From contig JAXGXT010000004.1 in NCBI GenBank assembly GCA_040772665.1, forward strand, positions 124,001-188,000: 64,000 bases of DNA, read 5' to 3'. The notes under the pieces are model-generated. The model was given only the letters and a program-made list of their open reading frames with translations. It was not told the origin of the DNA and made no database searches. This document shows positions 8,752 to 16,196 of this stretch, one piece after another. Each line of letters starts with the position of its first letter. Within the stretch, counting starts at the first letter, position 1. Both the position numbers and the translations under genes were made by a program. The stretch is from JAXGXT01 sp040772665 (GTDB lineage Bacteria > Bacillota > Clostridia > Lachnospirales > Anaerotignaceae).

Positions 8752-9420
8752 CTATTTGGAAAGAGATTTCAAAATAACTTGAACCTGATGCTCAATATGG
8801 TCGTTCATGGTTTTTGCACCAAACTCTTCATCTTTATTTTCTATTGCTTCAAGAATGCCCCTATGATGGTTTATAATTGCAGTTCTTGTTTCAAAAACCT
8901 TTAAATATGCCATTCTGTAACGATAAACCTGTGCCCTCATGTTGTTTATTATTTGAACAAGCCTGTCATTTTGGGCAGAGGCAAAAATTATGTCATGAAA
9001 CTTTTCATCATTTATTGCAACAGCGTTGTAGTCTTTGTCCTGAAAGCCTTTTTCAAAAAGCTCGTTATATAATTTCAGCTTTTTTAAATCCTCATCAGGC
9101 ATATATCTGCACGCATGGCGAATTCCCACCTCTTCAAGAGCCGCCCTTATTTCAAGAACATTTTTAATATCCTTTGCGCTTAAATCAAGAACCTGTGCAC
9201 CTTTTCTTGGAACAAGGGAAACAAGATTTTCCTGCTCAAGCATTCTTAAAGCCTCTCTCACAGGAGTACGGCTTACACCTAACTTTTCGGCAAGGTGGTT
9301 TTCAAGAAGTCTTTCACCGGGCTTAAGCTCACCGCTTAAAATAGCATCTCTTAAATTATTAAAAACAACCTCTCTAAGGGGAAGATATTCATTTACGCTT
9401 ATGTTGAACTTATACTCCAT
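8752..9420 (-). CDS. GntR family transcriptional regulator, FCD subfamily
   Basis: 222 residues. An N-terminal winged helix (about 12-78; GERLLENHLAEKLGVSRTPVREAL is the GntR signature region) is joined to an all-helical FCD ligand-binding domain (about 85-215) with the conserved metal-site acidic and histidine residues (NDEKFHDIIF, NHHRGILEAI, NDHIEHQ). FCD regulators respond to small organic acids. The ATG follows TTAGGAGG. It lies 24 bases after ispE, and a palindromic TTGTATACAG operator-like site lies in the promoter of that pair, which suggests autoregulation. The ligand is unknown and there is no metabolic gene beside it that names one. Confidence 0.85.
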   Translation of the reverse strand: MEYKFNISVNEYLPLREVVFNNLRDAILSGELKPGERLLENHLAEKLGVSRTPVREALRMLEQENLVSLVPRKGAQVLDLSAKDIKNVLEIRAALEEVGIRHACRYMPDEDLKKLKLYNELFEKGFQDKDYNAVAINDEKFHDIIFASAQNDRLVQIINNMRAQVYRYRMAYLKVFETRTAIINHHRGILEAIENKDEEFGAKTMNDHIEHQVQVILKSLSK

Positions 9421-9444
9421 TGTTTTTCCTCCTAAATTTAATTT

Positions 9445-10317
9445 TTAAAACAGCCGCTGTTCTGTTTTGGTTAAAAAGACTTCTTTAATTCTAAATTTAC
9501 ACATAAGTAAAAACATTGCTCTTTCCGCTTCTTCCTTTTTTTCAAAAAGGCCGAAAACAGTTGGCCCGCTTCCGCTCATAAGGGCAGCCATTGCGCCGTT
9601 TTCCTTTAAAAACTCTTTAATTTCTTTAACCACAGGTTTATAGCTCATTGTTACAGGCTCTAAAACATTTGAAAGGTTTTGGGCTATGCCCAATTTATCC
9701 TCATTTTCTATGGCATTAATAACAGCTTTCGTGTCGGGATGTTTTTCAATATTTTCAAGGTTAAGATTGTTGTATACAAAAGCTGTTGATATTCCTGTTC
9801 TTGGCTTAGCAAGCACAACATAAAAATGCGGACATGGTTTAAGCTTTGTAAGAATTTCTCCTTTTCCTTTTGCCAGCACCGTTCCCCCCATTAAACAATA
9901 AGGAACATCACTTCCAAGGCAAATGCCTATATCCCTAAGTTCCTTATCACTAAGGCCAAGCTGAAAAAGCAAATTCATAGACCTTAAAATAGCGGCACAG
10001 TTGCCGCTTCCTCCTCCAAGGCCTGCGGAAATAGGTATTCTTTTTGTAAGCTCTATATAAACACCTTTTTTTATATCAAAACGCTCCTGCATAAAAGCTG
10101 CGGCTTTAACAGCCAGATTTCTTTCATCTTTGGGAAGAAAGCTTATGTTGCTTTTAAGCACAATGTCCTTTGTTGGTGCTATCGTTACATACATACTGTC
10201 ATAAAGAAAAAGCGTTTGCATAATCGTTTCAAGCTCGTGATAGCCGTCAGGCCTTTTATGCAAAACATCAAGAGTAAGATTTATTTTTGCCCTTGATTTA
10301 ATCTTTACAAAATCCAT
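9445..10317 (-). CDS. ispE: 4-diphosphocytidyl-2-C-methyl-D-erythritol kinase
   Basis: 290-residue GHMP kinase of the non-mevalonate isoprenoid pathway; phosphorylates CDP-methylerythritol with ATP. The N-terminal KINLTLDVLHKRPDGYHELETIM block, the ATP-binding loop PISAGLGGGSGNCAA (residues about 92-106), the acidic motif LGSDVPYCLMGGT and the C-terminal MSGSGPTVFGLF are diagnostic. The loop reads GGGSGNCAA rather than the usual GGGSSDAA, a mild variation. It is the first gene of the minus-strand cluster leading into walRK. The ATG at 10317 has only a weak ribosome site (CGGTGATTTT). Confidence 0.92.
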   Translation of the reverse strand: MDFVKIKSRAKINLTLDVLHKRPDGYHELETIMQTLFLYDSMYVTIAPTKDIVLKSNISFLPKDERNLAVKAAAFMQERFDIKKGVYIELTKRIPISAGLGGGSGNCAAILRSMNLLFQLGLSDKELRDIGICLGSDVPYCLMGGTVLAKGKGEILTKLKPCPHFYVVLAKPRTGISTAFVYNNLNLENIEKHPDTKAVINAIENEDKLGIAQNLSNVLEPVTMSYKPVVKEIKEFLKENGAMAALMSGSGPTVFGLFEKKEEAERAMFLLMCKFRIKEVFLTKTEQRLF

Positions 10318-10357
10318 AAAATCACCGTTTTCTGTTATAGAATAAATTAGTTATATA

Positions 10358-10407
10358 CTGTATACAAATACATAATGTTATTATACTACATTTTGTTCTT
10401 ATTTCAA
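10358..10407 (-). promoter_or_regulatory. Sigma-A promoter with GntR-type palindromic operator for ispE-gntR
   Basis: On the minus strand: -35 TTGAAA (10402-10407), 16-base spacer, -10 TATAAT (10380-10385), then the palindrome TTGTATACAG at 10358-10367, just past the expected start point. TTGTATACAA-like palindromes are typical operators of FCD-type GntR proteins, and one is encoded by the second gene of this unit, so negative autoregulation is likely. Confidence 0.6.
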
Positions 10408-10595
10408 TACATTTTTATATTAAGATTATATTTCCCTGTGAAAAAACAGACCCTTGCCGCATGAACATTTATTTTTGCCATGTATACCTTAAGCCTTCTT
10501 TCCATAAACATTTGTTTCATATTGATACATTTAAAACTGCATATATAAAGTTTTTTGATGAAAAAAGTATGTCTTTGTCAAAATAAAATTAAATT

Positions 10596-10654
10596 ATTAC
10601 AAAATTATTACAATTATAAAAATCATTAAATTTATATTAAAATTGTGATAAGAT
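10596..10654 (+). promoter_or_regulatory. WalR box and promoter for the stalk-domain protein
   Basis: Positions 10596-10612 read ATTACA-AAATT-ATTACA, i.e. TGTAAT-AATTT-TGTAAT on the minus strand, a perfect match to TGTWAH-N5-TGTWAH. A plausible promoter follows: TTAAAT (10626-10631), 17 bases, TAAGAT (10649-10654). The box sits just upstream of the -35, the usual place for activation. The leader to the ATG at 10758 is about 100 bases. Confidence 0.55.
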
Positions 10655-10757
10655 AAAACAGATAGTGGTTGCAGGAATTGGATTACAAAATTTAAGGAAA
10701 CTTTGATTTAATTCAAACTGTTAAATAAACTATATTAAAAATCTAAGGAGGATTTAT

Positions 10758-12266
10758 ATGAAAAGATTTAAGTCTATAGCAGCTTTGGCTCTTGCCTGCA
10801 CCGTTGCTGCCGCACCGGCAAATGTAATGGCTGCAGAAACAGCAAAAGAAAATATCTCAGTTCAAATTAACGGAGAGGATTTAAGCTTTACAGATGCAGA
10901 GCCTGTTATTGTAAACAGCCGTGTGTTTGTTCCTTTCAGAGCAGTTTTTGAAGGGCTTAGTGCAGAAGAAATAGCTTACACTGCTGAAACTAAAACAGTA
11001 AGTGCTAAAAAAGGTTCAACAAGCGTTGAATTTACAATCGGCGAAAAAACAATTTCCGTTACAAAAGATGGAATCGAAGAAAAAATTGAAACAGATGCCG
11101 CTTCATTTATAAAGGACGACCGCACCTACATACCTGTTCGCTTTGCAGCTTCTGCTCTTGAGTGTCAAGTGGGCTGGGACAGTGAAAACAAAACGGCAAT
11201 AATCGTTGAAAACAATATTTTTGCCCCCGGCGAAGGAATAACATATGAGCTTATGAATAAATATCTTGAATATCAAAACAAAATCTCTCAAGACAAACAT
11301 TCAATCAGCGGAAAGCTTAATTTGGCAATGTCAATGCAAAACGGAAGCGAAAGCTTTGACATCACAGGAGATATAACATTAAGCGGTTTAATAGACCAAT
11401 CAAACATTAACTTAAACATGGCTTCAAAACTTGACCTTTCAAAACTTGAAGAACTTCTTAAAAGCCAGGAAACAACCGTTGGCGAAAATGAGCAAAAAGC
11501 TTTGGATGCAATAAAAAACCTTGAAGTAGACTATATTTTCAACCTTGAAACAGGAAAAATGTATGTTAAATGTGATGCTCTTTCAGGCTTAACAGGCATG
11601 ACCACAGAAAACACATGGTATCTTGTTGACTTTAACAAACTTTTTGAAATGTCAGGAATGAACATTAATTTAAAAGAACTTATGAAACTTTCAAAAACAA
11701 ACGACTTTGAAAGCCAGCTTAAATCTCTTTATACAATGGTGCCTTTAAATAATAAATATTCAGCTGCGGCAGTAATTGAAAGCCTTAAAATGGTTGAAGG
11801 ACTTTATTCAGATGCGGCACTTGAAAAAGTCGGCGACGAATATGTTTCGACATATACATTAGAGCAGGAAGGCTCAAGTTCAAAAATTGATTTTGCCTTG
11901 GCAATGAAAGGCGAAGACGTTTCAGGCTACAGCATGAAAATGACAACTTCTTTCTTAGGCAGTGAATTAATGACAATGGATATTGTTCAAAAAGGTCTTG
12001 AAAGCACTGTTTCTATGAAAATGGGTATGGAGCCATTTTTCAGCATAAGTGCAAACGGAGATATTAAATATTCTCCTACAGTAAACAAACCTGTAACTTC
12101 TCCTGATTCAAAAGCAAACATTGTGGATGTTATGAACATTCTTTCAAATGTTATGGTAACTGAAACAGTAACTGAAAATACAGCAGAAGTAACAACTGTT
12201 ACAGATGTAGAAGATGTAGCAGAAACACCTGAAACAACAGAAACAGCAGAAGATTCTGCAGCTTAA
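10758..12266 (+). CDS. Secreted protein with copper-amine-oxidase-N (stalk) domain
   Basis: 502 residues. Signal peptide 1-26 (cut near VMAAE), then a stalk domain about 33-152 with the two characteristic half-motifs RVFVPFRAVFEGL and RTYIPVRFAASALECQVGWD. The remaining 350 residues include a long repetitive alpha/beta region rich in Leu and Met that recalls LolA/DUF6612-like folds, but I cannot name it, and an acidic Thr/Glu-rich tail (TETAEDSAA) with no sorting signal. The stalk domain carries no enzyme activity despite its name. It is a single gene with its own promoter, a WalR box and a strong terminator, so a cell-envelope role under WalR control is the best inference. Confidence 0.75.
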   Translation: MKRFKSIAALALACTVAAAPANVMAAETAKENISVQINGEDLSFTDAEPVIVNSRVFVPFRAVFEGLSAEEIAYTAETKTVSAKKGSTSVEFTIGEKTISVTKDGIEEKIETDAASFIKDDRTYIPVRFAASALECQVGWDSENKTAIIVENNIFAPGEGITYELMNKYLEYQNKISQDKHSISGKLNLAMSMQNGSESFDITGDITLSGLIDQSNINLNMASKLDLSKLEELLKSQETTVGENEQKALDAIKNLEVDYIFNLETGKMYVKCDALSGLTGMTTENTWYLVDFNKLFEMSGMNINLKELMKLSKTNDFESQLKSLYTMVPLNNKYSAAAVIESLKMVEGLYSDAALEKVGDEYVSTYTLEQEGSSSKIDFALAMKGEDVSGYSMKMTTSFLGSELMTMDIVQKGLESTVSMKMGMEPFFSISANGDIKYSPTVNKPVTSPDSKANIVDVMNILSNVMVTETVTENTAEVTTVTDVEDVAETPETTETAEDSAA

Positions 12267-12306
12267 ACAAAGCTTATCTTTAATTAAACATTAGAGTTCG
12301 TGCATG

Positions 12307-12342
12307 AAAACAGAGTGCCTCTTTAGGGGCGCTCTGTTTTTT
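12307..12342 (+). terminator. Rho-independent terminator
   Basis: AACAGAGTGCC...GGGCGCTCTGTTTTTTA: an 11-bp-class stem with a 7-base loop and T-run, 40 bases after the stalk-domain gene. Confidence 0.85.
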
Positions 12343-12398
12343 ATCGGCTGTTGACAATAAAAAACTAACACTTTATAATAACAAAGCAGTTTATACAT

Positions 12399-13875
12399 GA
12401 ACCAATTTCATAATTCACTTTTATAGAAAAGACAACACTCATCCAATTTCGAATTGTGTAAATTTTTCGAAATTTCATGACTATTCCTTTTCGGTTACTT
12501 TTTTGGCAAAACGTTGATTCGCAAAGGTTCGAGCATTGTAAGTAAGTTGGATTAAATGGTAAAAAACAACGGCATGCTGGGCTTTGTAAAAACGAGTATC
12601 GTTGAGTTGGTAATTCTCTTTTAAATAAGCATTGACCCGCTCCACGCTGCTTCGTTCGTTATATTTTAACACCCAAGACTGCGTGCCACGAGCTGGATGA
12701 TTGTACTTTCTTGGATCATTCATTTGTTTGATTTTTATCACTTTTTGGCACAGGCCTTCATGCTGTAACGGGCAAGTTTTACAGTGGCTTTTCGGCTGAA
12801 CATATTTAATGGCACCATATCGACGATCATAGCTATCATATTTGTAGCTATGTTCAAGCAGGCAAGTTGGGGCGTAAAAAGCATCGACTTCTCCATCGTT
12901 TTTCGGCACGGATTTTAGTGGAATGATGGGTTCTAAATCCAAAGCATGCAATTCTTGATAGATTTCCTTGGCATCATAGCCTTTATCAAAGGAAAAGTAA
13001 GTCCTCTCTTTCTTTTTTTGCAACCACTGCGCGGTCTTACGAATGGTGGGAATGGCTAGGCTAACATCTGAGGCAAAAGCTGAAGCAATATCCATACAAA
13101 GAATATATTGGCTCTTGGTCGAAACCGCAAGTGTGCCTTTATAGCCAAACCAAAAGTCATTTTTACCCTTACTATTTTTCTTTACACCCCATGAGGCATA
13201 GGCCGGAATTTTTTCAAGAATTTCTTCGGTCGTCATCATGCGTTGTTCTTTGGTCGAAGGGAGCTTAGGGTTCTCGGTTTTCACTGGCTTTGTTCGTGCT
13301 TCAATGGCGGTCACATCAATGGCAACATTTTCTTCAAAGATGTCCAGCTCTTCATTGATTAGTTGGAGTAAGGACTGATTCATTTGCTCGACAACAGAAA
13401 GATTGTTTGCCAAAATCGCCATCACACGAGAGTAAGTGGCTTCAGACGGGATTGCTTCAGAATAAAGAAACCCCACGCTTAGTTTCAAACGTAAGTCACT
13501 TTTTAAGCGGGCGATTAACGCTTTTTGTGTAGGGATTTTCTCCATGATTCGCACCATTAACGAGCGCAAAAGTGCTTCGTAATTGACAGTAATCGATGGT
13601 CCCACACGTGTCTCTTTTTGGAATAAAGCGAGCACTTTTATCCAATCGAGTGGGGAGAAGATTTCTTGGTACTTCTCCTGAATATCTAATTTTTCTAAAT
13701 AATCGATGTCAAATAAAGTTGGTTGTTGTATAATAGACATAGGGAATCCCTCCTGTGAGTACGTGTCTGTCAGAGACAACCTAATTGTACCATATGGGGA
13801 GGTTCCTTTTTTGTGTCTTTTTGAAAGACTGTTCTATCAAAGGTTTCAAGAGTCTAATAATTATGAAATTTGTTC
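12399..13875 (-). mobile_element. IS1182-family insertion sequence, complete
   Basis: 1477-bp element. Terminal inverted repeats of 17 bp match at 16 positions: GAACCAATTTCATAATT at 12399-12415 and, on the other strand, GAACAAATTTCATAATT at 13859-13875. It is flanked by the 4-bp direct repeat ACAT (12395-12398 and 13876-13879), the expected target duplication. One intact transposase lies between. Codon use and higher GC than the neighbours suggest recent arrival. It landed between the terminator of the stalk-domain gene and the MATE gene at 13957, about 80 bases before that start codon. Confidence 0.88.
12481..13740 (-). CDS. IS1182-family DDE transposase
   Basis: 419 residues starting MSIIQQPTLFDI. 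An N-terminal DUF772-type region is followed by a DDE core: NVAIDVTAIEART (first Asp), YFSFDKGYDAKEI (second Asp) and YNERSSVERVNAYLKENY (Glu within the DDE_Tnp_1 C-terminal signature). A CxxC/CxxxC cluster (HCKTCPLQHEGLC) precedes the last part, as usual in this family. I chose ATG 13740 because AGGAGGG is correctly spaced before it; a longer reading adds 13 unsupported residues. Reading frame is intact and catalytic residues are present, so the element may still be active. Confidence 0.9.
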   Translation of the reverse strand: MSIIQQPTLFDIDYLEKLDIQEKYQEIFSPLDWIKVLALFQKETRVGPSITVNYEALLRSLMVRIMEKIPTQKALIARLKSDLRLKLSVGFLYSEAIPSEATYSRVMAILANNLSVVEQMNQSLLQLINEELDIFEENVAIDVTAIEARTKPVKTENPKLPSTKEQRMMTTEEILEKIPAYASWGVKKNSKGKNDFWFGYKGTLAVSTKSQYILCMDIASAFASDVSLAIPTIRKTAQWLQKKKERTYFSFDKGYDAKEIYQELHALDLEPIIPLKSVPKNDGEVDAFYAPTCLLEHSYKYDSYDRRYGAIKYVQPKSHCKTCPLQHEGLCQKVIKIKQMNDPRKYNHPARGTQSWVLKYNERSSVERVNAYLKENYQLNDTRFYKAQHAVVFYHLIQLTYNARTFANQRFAKKVTEKE

Positions 13876-13956
13876 ACATATGCAAAACATACTAATCTTT
13901 TTTTTGCCCCATACATCACACTTTTGCGGCAAAAACCCCAAACACAGGAGGCATTT

Positions 13957-15294
13957 ATGCAAAACACTCAAAAAGAAATATTTGAAAATATGTCCATACC
14001 AAAAGCGGTTACGGCCTTGGCACTTCCCACGGTTATGGGTATGCTTGTAACAATTATATATAACCTTGCCGATACATTTTTCGTGGGGCAGCTAAAGGAT
14101 GCAAACCAAGTTGCGGCAGTAACAATTGCGGCACCTATTTTTATGGTATTCATGTCACTTGGGGGAATTTTCGGAATTGGCGGCGGTTCTTATATTTCAA
14201 GGCTTTTAGGACAGAAGAAAATTGAAAACTGCCGTCATGCCTCGGCCTTCGCTTTTTACGGAACACTTTTGTTGGGTGTTTTTTGCATAACAGGCGGCTT
14301 TTTAGCCATCGAGCCTATACTTAAAGCTCTGGGTGCAAACAGCGACACATGGGAATTTACAAAAAGTTATGTTACCATTTTTATGGCAGGTGCGCCCTTT
14401 GTAATCATGAGTTTTGCTTTTGGCCAAATAGTAAGGGCTGAAGGTGCGGCAAAAGAGGCAATGTTTGGAATGATGGTTGGAACTGTGGCAAACATTATTC
14501 TTGACCCTATTTTTATTTTTACATTTAGGCTGGGTGTTGCAGGTGCCGCATATGCAACAGTTATTGCCAACATTCTCTCTGCTTTATACTATGTTCATTA
14601 CTGCATTAAAAGGTCATACTCGCTTTCAGTTTTTCCAAAGGATGTAAAAATAAGTCCTGACCTTTTAAAAAACGTATTTGTAATAGGGTTTCCCTCATCT
14701 CTTAACCAAATGTTATTTGCATTTTCAGTTATAATCTTAAACAACTTTGCCGAAAGCTATGGAAACACTGTAATTGCCGCCTTGGGCATTGTTTCAAAGG
14801 CAACCATGATTCCCATTATGGTGCTTATTGGGCTTTGTGTTGGGGTTCAGCCTCTTATAGGGTATAACTATGCCGCCGGCAACCACAAAAGGCAGCAGGA
14901 GGTTATGAGGTTTACTGCAAAAATAGGAACCTTATTCGGCATAGTTTTGACTGTGATTATTTTTGCGGCAAGCCCCGTAATTATTTCCGCATTTTTAAAG
15001 GATGTGCGTGTTATTGAGCTGGGGAGCAGTTTTCTTCGTGTTAACATTATTTCCGTACCCTTTTTATGCACATTATTTTTAATGATAAACACATTTCAGG
15101 CATTGGGAAAAGCCATACCCTCCATGATACTTTCCGTTTCACGTCAAGGGTTTATCTTTATACCTGTGCTTATTATTGCAAACACATTTATAGGTCTTAA
15201 GGGGATAGTTTGGGCACAGCCTGTGGCTGATATTTTAAGCACATTAATCGCAGTTATGCTTTATTTTAAAACAACACACAAAGCTTTAAAATAA
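13957..15294 (+). CDS. MATE family efflux transporter
   Basis: 445 residues with 12 predicted membrane helices; MepA/NorM-like N-terminus (MSIPKAVTALALPTVMGMLVTIIYNLADTFFVGQL), GGGSYISRLLGQKK and a second-half GVQPLIGYNYAAGNHKR. It exports cationic drugs or metabolites using an ion gradient in known members. ATG 13957 has AGGAGG seven bases upstream. An in-frame reading begins earlier, at 13870, but that part lies inside the insertion sequence. The IS ends about 80 bases upstream, so expression may now depend on sequence between 13880 and 13940 or on outward transcription from the element. It is not closely similar to the MATE gene at 694. Confidence 0.88.
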   Translation: MQNTQKEIFENMSIPKAVTALALPTVMGMLVTIIYNLADTFFVGQLKDANQVAAVTIAAPIFMVFMSLGGIFGIGGGSYISRLLGQKKIENCRHASAFAFYGTLLLGVFCITGGFLAIEPILKALGANSDTWEFTKSYVTIFMAGAPFVIMSFAFGQIVRAEGAAKEAMFGMMVGTVANIILDPIFIFTFRLGVAGAAYATVIANILSALYYVHYCIKRSYSLSVFPKDVKISPDLLKNVFVIGFPSSLNQMLFAFSVIILNNFAESYGNTVIAALGIVSKATMIPIMVLIGLCVGVQPLIGYNYAAGNHKRQQEVMRFTAKIGTLFGIVLTVIIFAASPVIISAFLKDVRVIELGSSFLRVNIISVPFLCTLFLMINTFQALGKAIPSMILSVSRQGFIFIPVLIIANTFIGLKGIVWAQPVADILSTLIAVMLYFKTTHKALK

Positions 15295-15311
15295 ATATAC
15301 AAAAATTAAAC

Positions 15312-15354
15312 TGTTGCATTTGCAACATATATACTTTCGTTTCTATGTTATACT
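15312..15354 (+). promoter_or_regulatory. Extended -10 promoter with overlapping palindrome
   Basis: TGTTGCA-TT-TGCAACA (15312-15327) is a perfect 7-bp dyad, followed by an extended -10 TGTTATACT (TATACT 15349-15354). The -35 region lies next to the dyad and is weak. It would drive the hairpin-rich RNA at 15361-15452. Confidence 0.4.
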
Positions 15355-15360
15355 CACATT

Positions 15361-15452
15361 GTAAACATTCAAAGTTGTCTGATAAACCCTTCAGATAGAC
15401 AACCTCCTTTTTTAATTAGTGCAGCCTACCGCTAAGGCTGCACTTTTTTTTG
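15361..15452 (+). ncRNA. Candidate small RNA with a CCTCC single-stranded stretch
   Basis: Downstream of the promoter at 15312-15354 is a 5' hairpin GTTGTCT...AGACAAC (15374-15403), then an unpaired CCTCCTTTTTT (15403-15413), then a strong terminator GTGCAGCCT...AGGCTGCAC with eight or more T (15419-15452). A CCTCC element outside a stem can pair with Shine-Dalgarno sequences. No reading frame is seen. An alternative is that these are simply two stacked terminators of the MATE gene, which ends 66 bases upstream. Confidence 0.35.
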
Positions 15453-15470
15453 CTATTTTTCTATAATAAA

Positions 15471-15506
15471 AGAGCAAACCAAGAAACTGTCTGGTTTGCT
15501 CTTTTA
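15471..15506 (+). terminator. Third consecutive hairpin terminator
   Basis: AGAGCAAACCA...TGGTTTGCTCTTTT: an 11-bp perfect stem with T-run, right after the previous terminator. Its complement is A-rich on the upstream side, so it could work in both directions. Confidence 0.7.
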
Positions 15507-15508
15507 AG

Positions 15509-15653
15509 ACCTTGGGCTTTGCCCAAACCCATTTAAAACCTTGGGCTTTGCCTAAACCCATTTAAAACCTTGGGCTTTGCCCAAACCCATTTAAGACCTT
15601 GGGCTTTGCCCAAACCCATTTAAGACCTTGGGCTTTGCCCAAACCCATCCGCT
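15509..15653. repeat. 29-bp tandem repeat, five units
   Basis: Unit begins ACCTTGGGCTTTGCCCAAAC and ends CCATTTAA(A/G); starts at 15509, 15538, 15567, 15596 and 15625. Each unit holds the palindrome TTGGGCTTTGCCCAA, the core of the dispersed family A repeat found at 421, 2240, 54150 and 54310. The units are nearly identical, pointing to recent expansion. Confidence 0.92.
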
Positions 15654-15684
15654 TTTTAAAAAAAGCGGCGCAAAAACTTTTGTT

Positions 15685-16160
15685 AAAACCGCATATTCAT
15701 GCGGTTTTAAGTGAAACGCAGGGAAGTAAGTGAATACCAATATTTTCCAACGGGGTTATGGTTTAAGAAGTAAATTACTAACCATTAAACCTTTCTTAAA
15801 ACCATATATTCATGCAGTTTTAAGCGAAACACAGGAAAGTAAGTAAATACCAATATTCCCCAACAAAGTTATGGTTTACGAAGTAAATTACTAACCATTA
15901 AACCTTTCTTAAAACCATATATTCATGCAGTTTTAAGTGAAACACAGGAAAGTAAGTAAATACCAATATTCCCCAACAAAGTTATGGTTTACAAAGTAAA
16001 TTACTAACCATTAAACCTTTCTTAAAACCATATATTCATGCGGTTTTAAGTGAAACACAGGGAAGTAGGCAAACACTGATATTTCCCAACGAAGTTATGG
16101 TTTAAGAAGTAAATTACTAACCATTAAATCTTTCTCAAAGCTATGTATTTACATAGTTTT
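15685..16160. repeat. 113-bp tandem repeat, four full units and a partial fifth
   Basis: Units start at 15685, 15798, 15911 and 16024 (exactly 113 bp apart) with a partial fifth from 16137. Each begins with the hairpin AAAACCGCATATTCATGCGG-type palindrome, continues GTGAAACACAGG and ends with ATGGTTTA...TAACCAT, a second inverted repeat. The middle units have drifted (AAAACCATATATTCATGCAG) while keeping the outline. No open frame runs through the array. It separates the MATE unit from the chemoreceptor gene that ends at 16197. Confidence 0.9.
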
Positions 16161-16196
16161 AAAGTAAGTGAAAACCTGTCTCAATTTATTTTTCCT

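Noticed and set aside
15509..15653. 29-bp repeats as a CRISPR array
   Set aside because: The repeats are directly adjacent with no spacers and there are no cas genes in the window.
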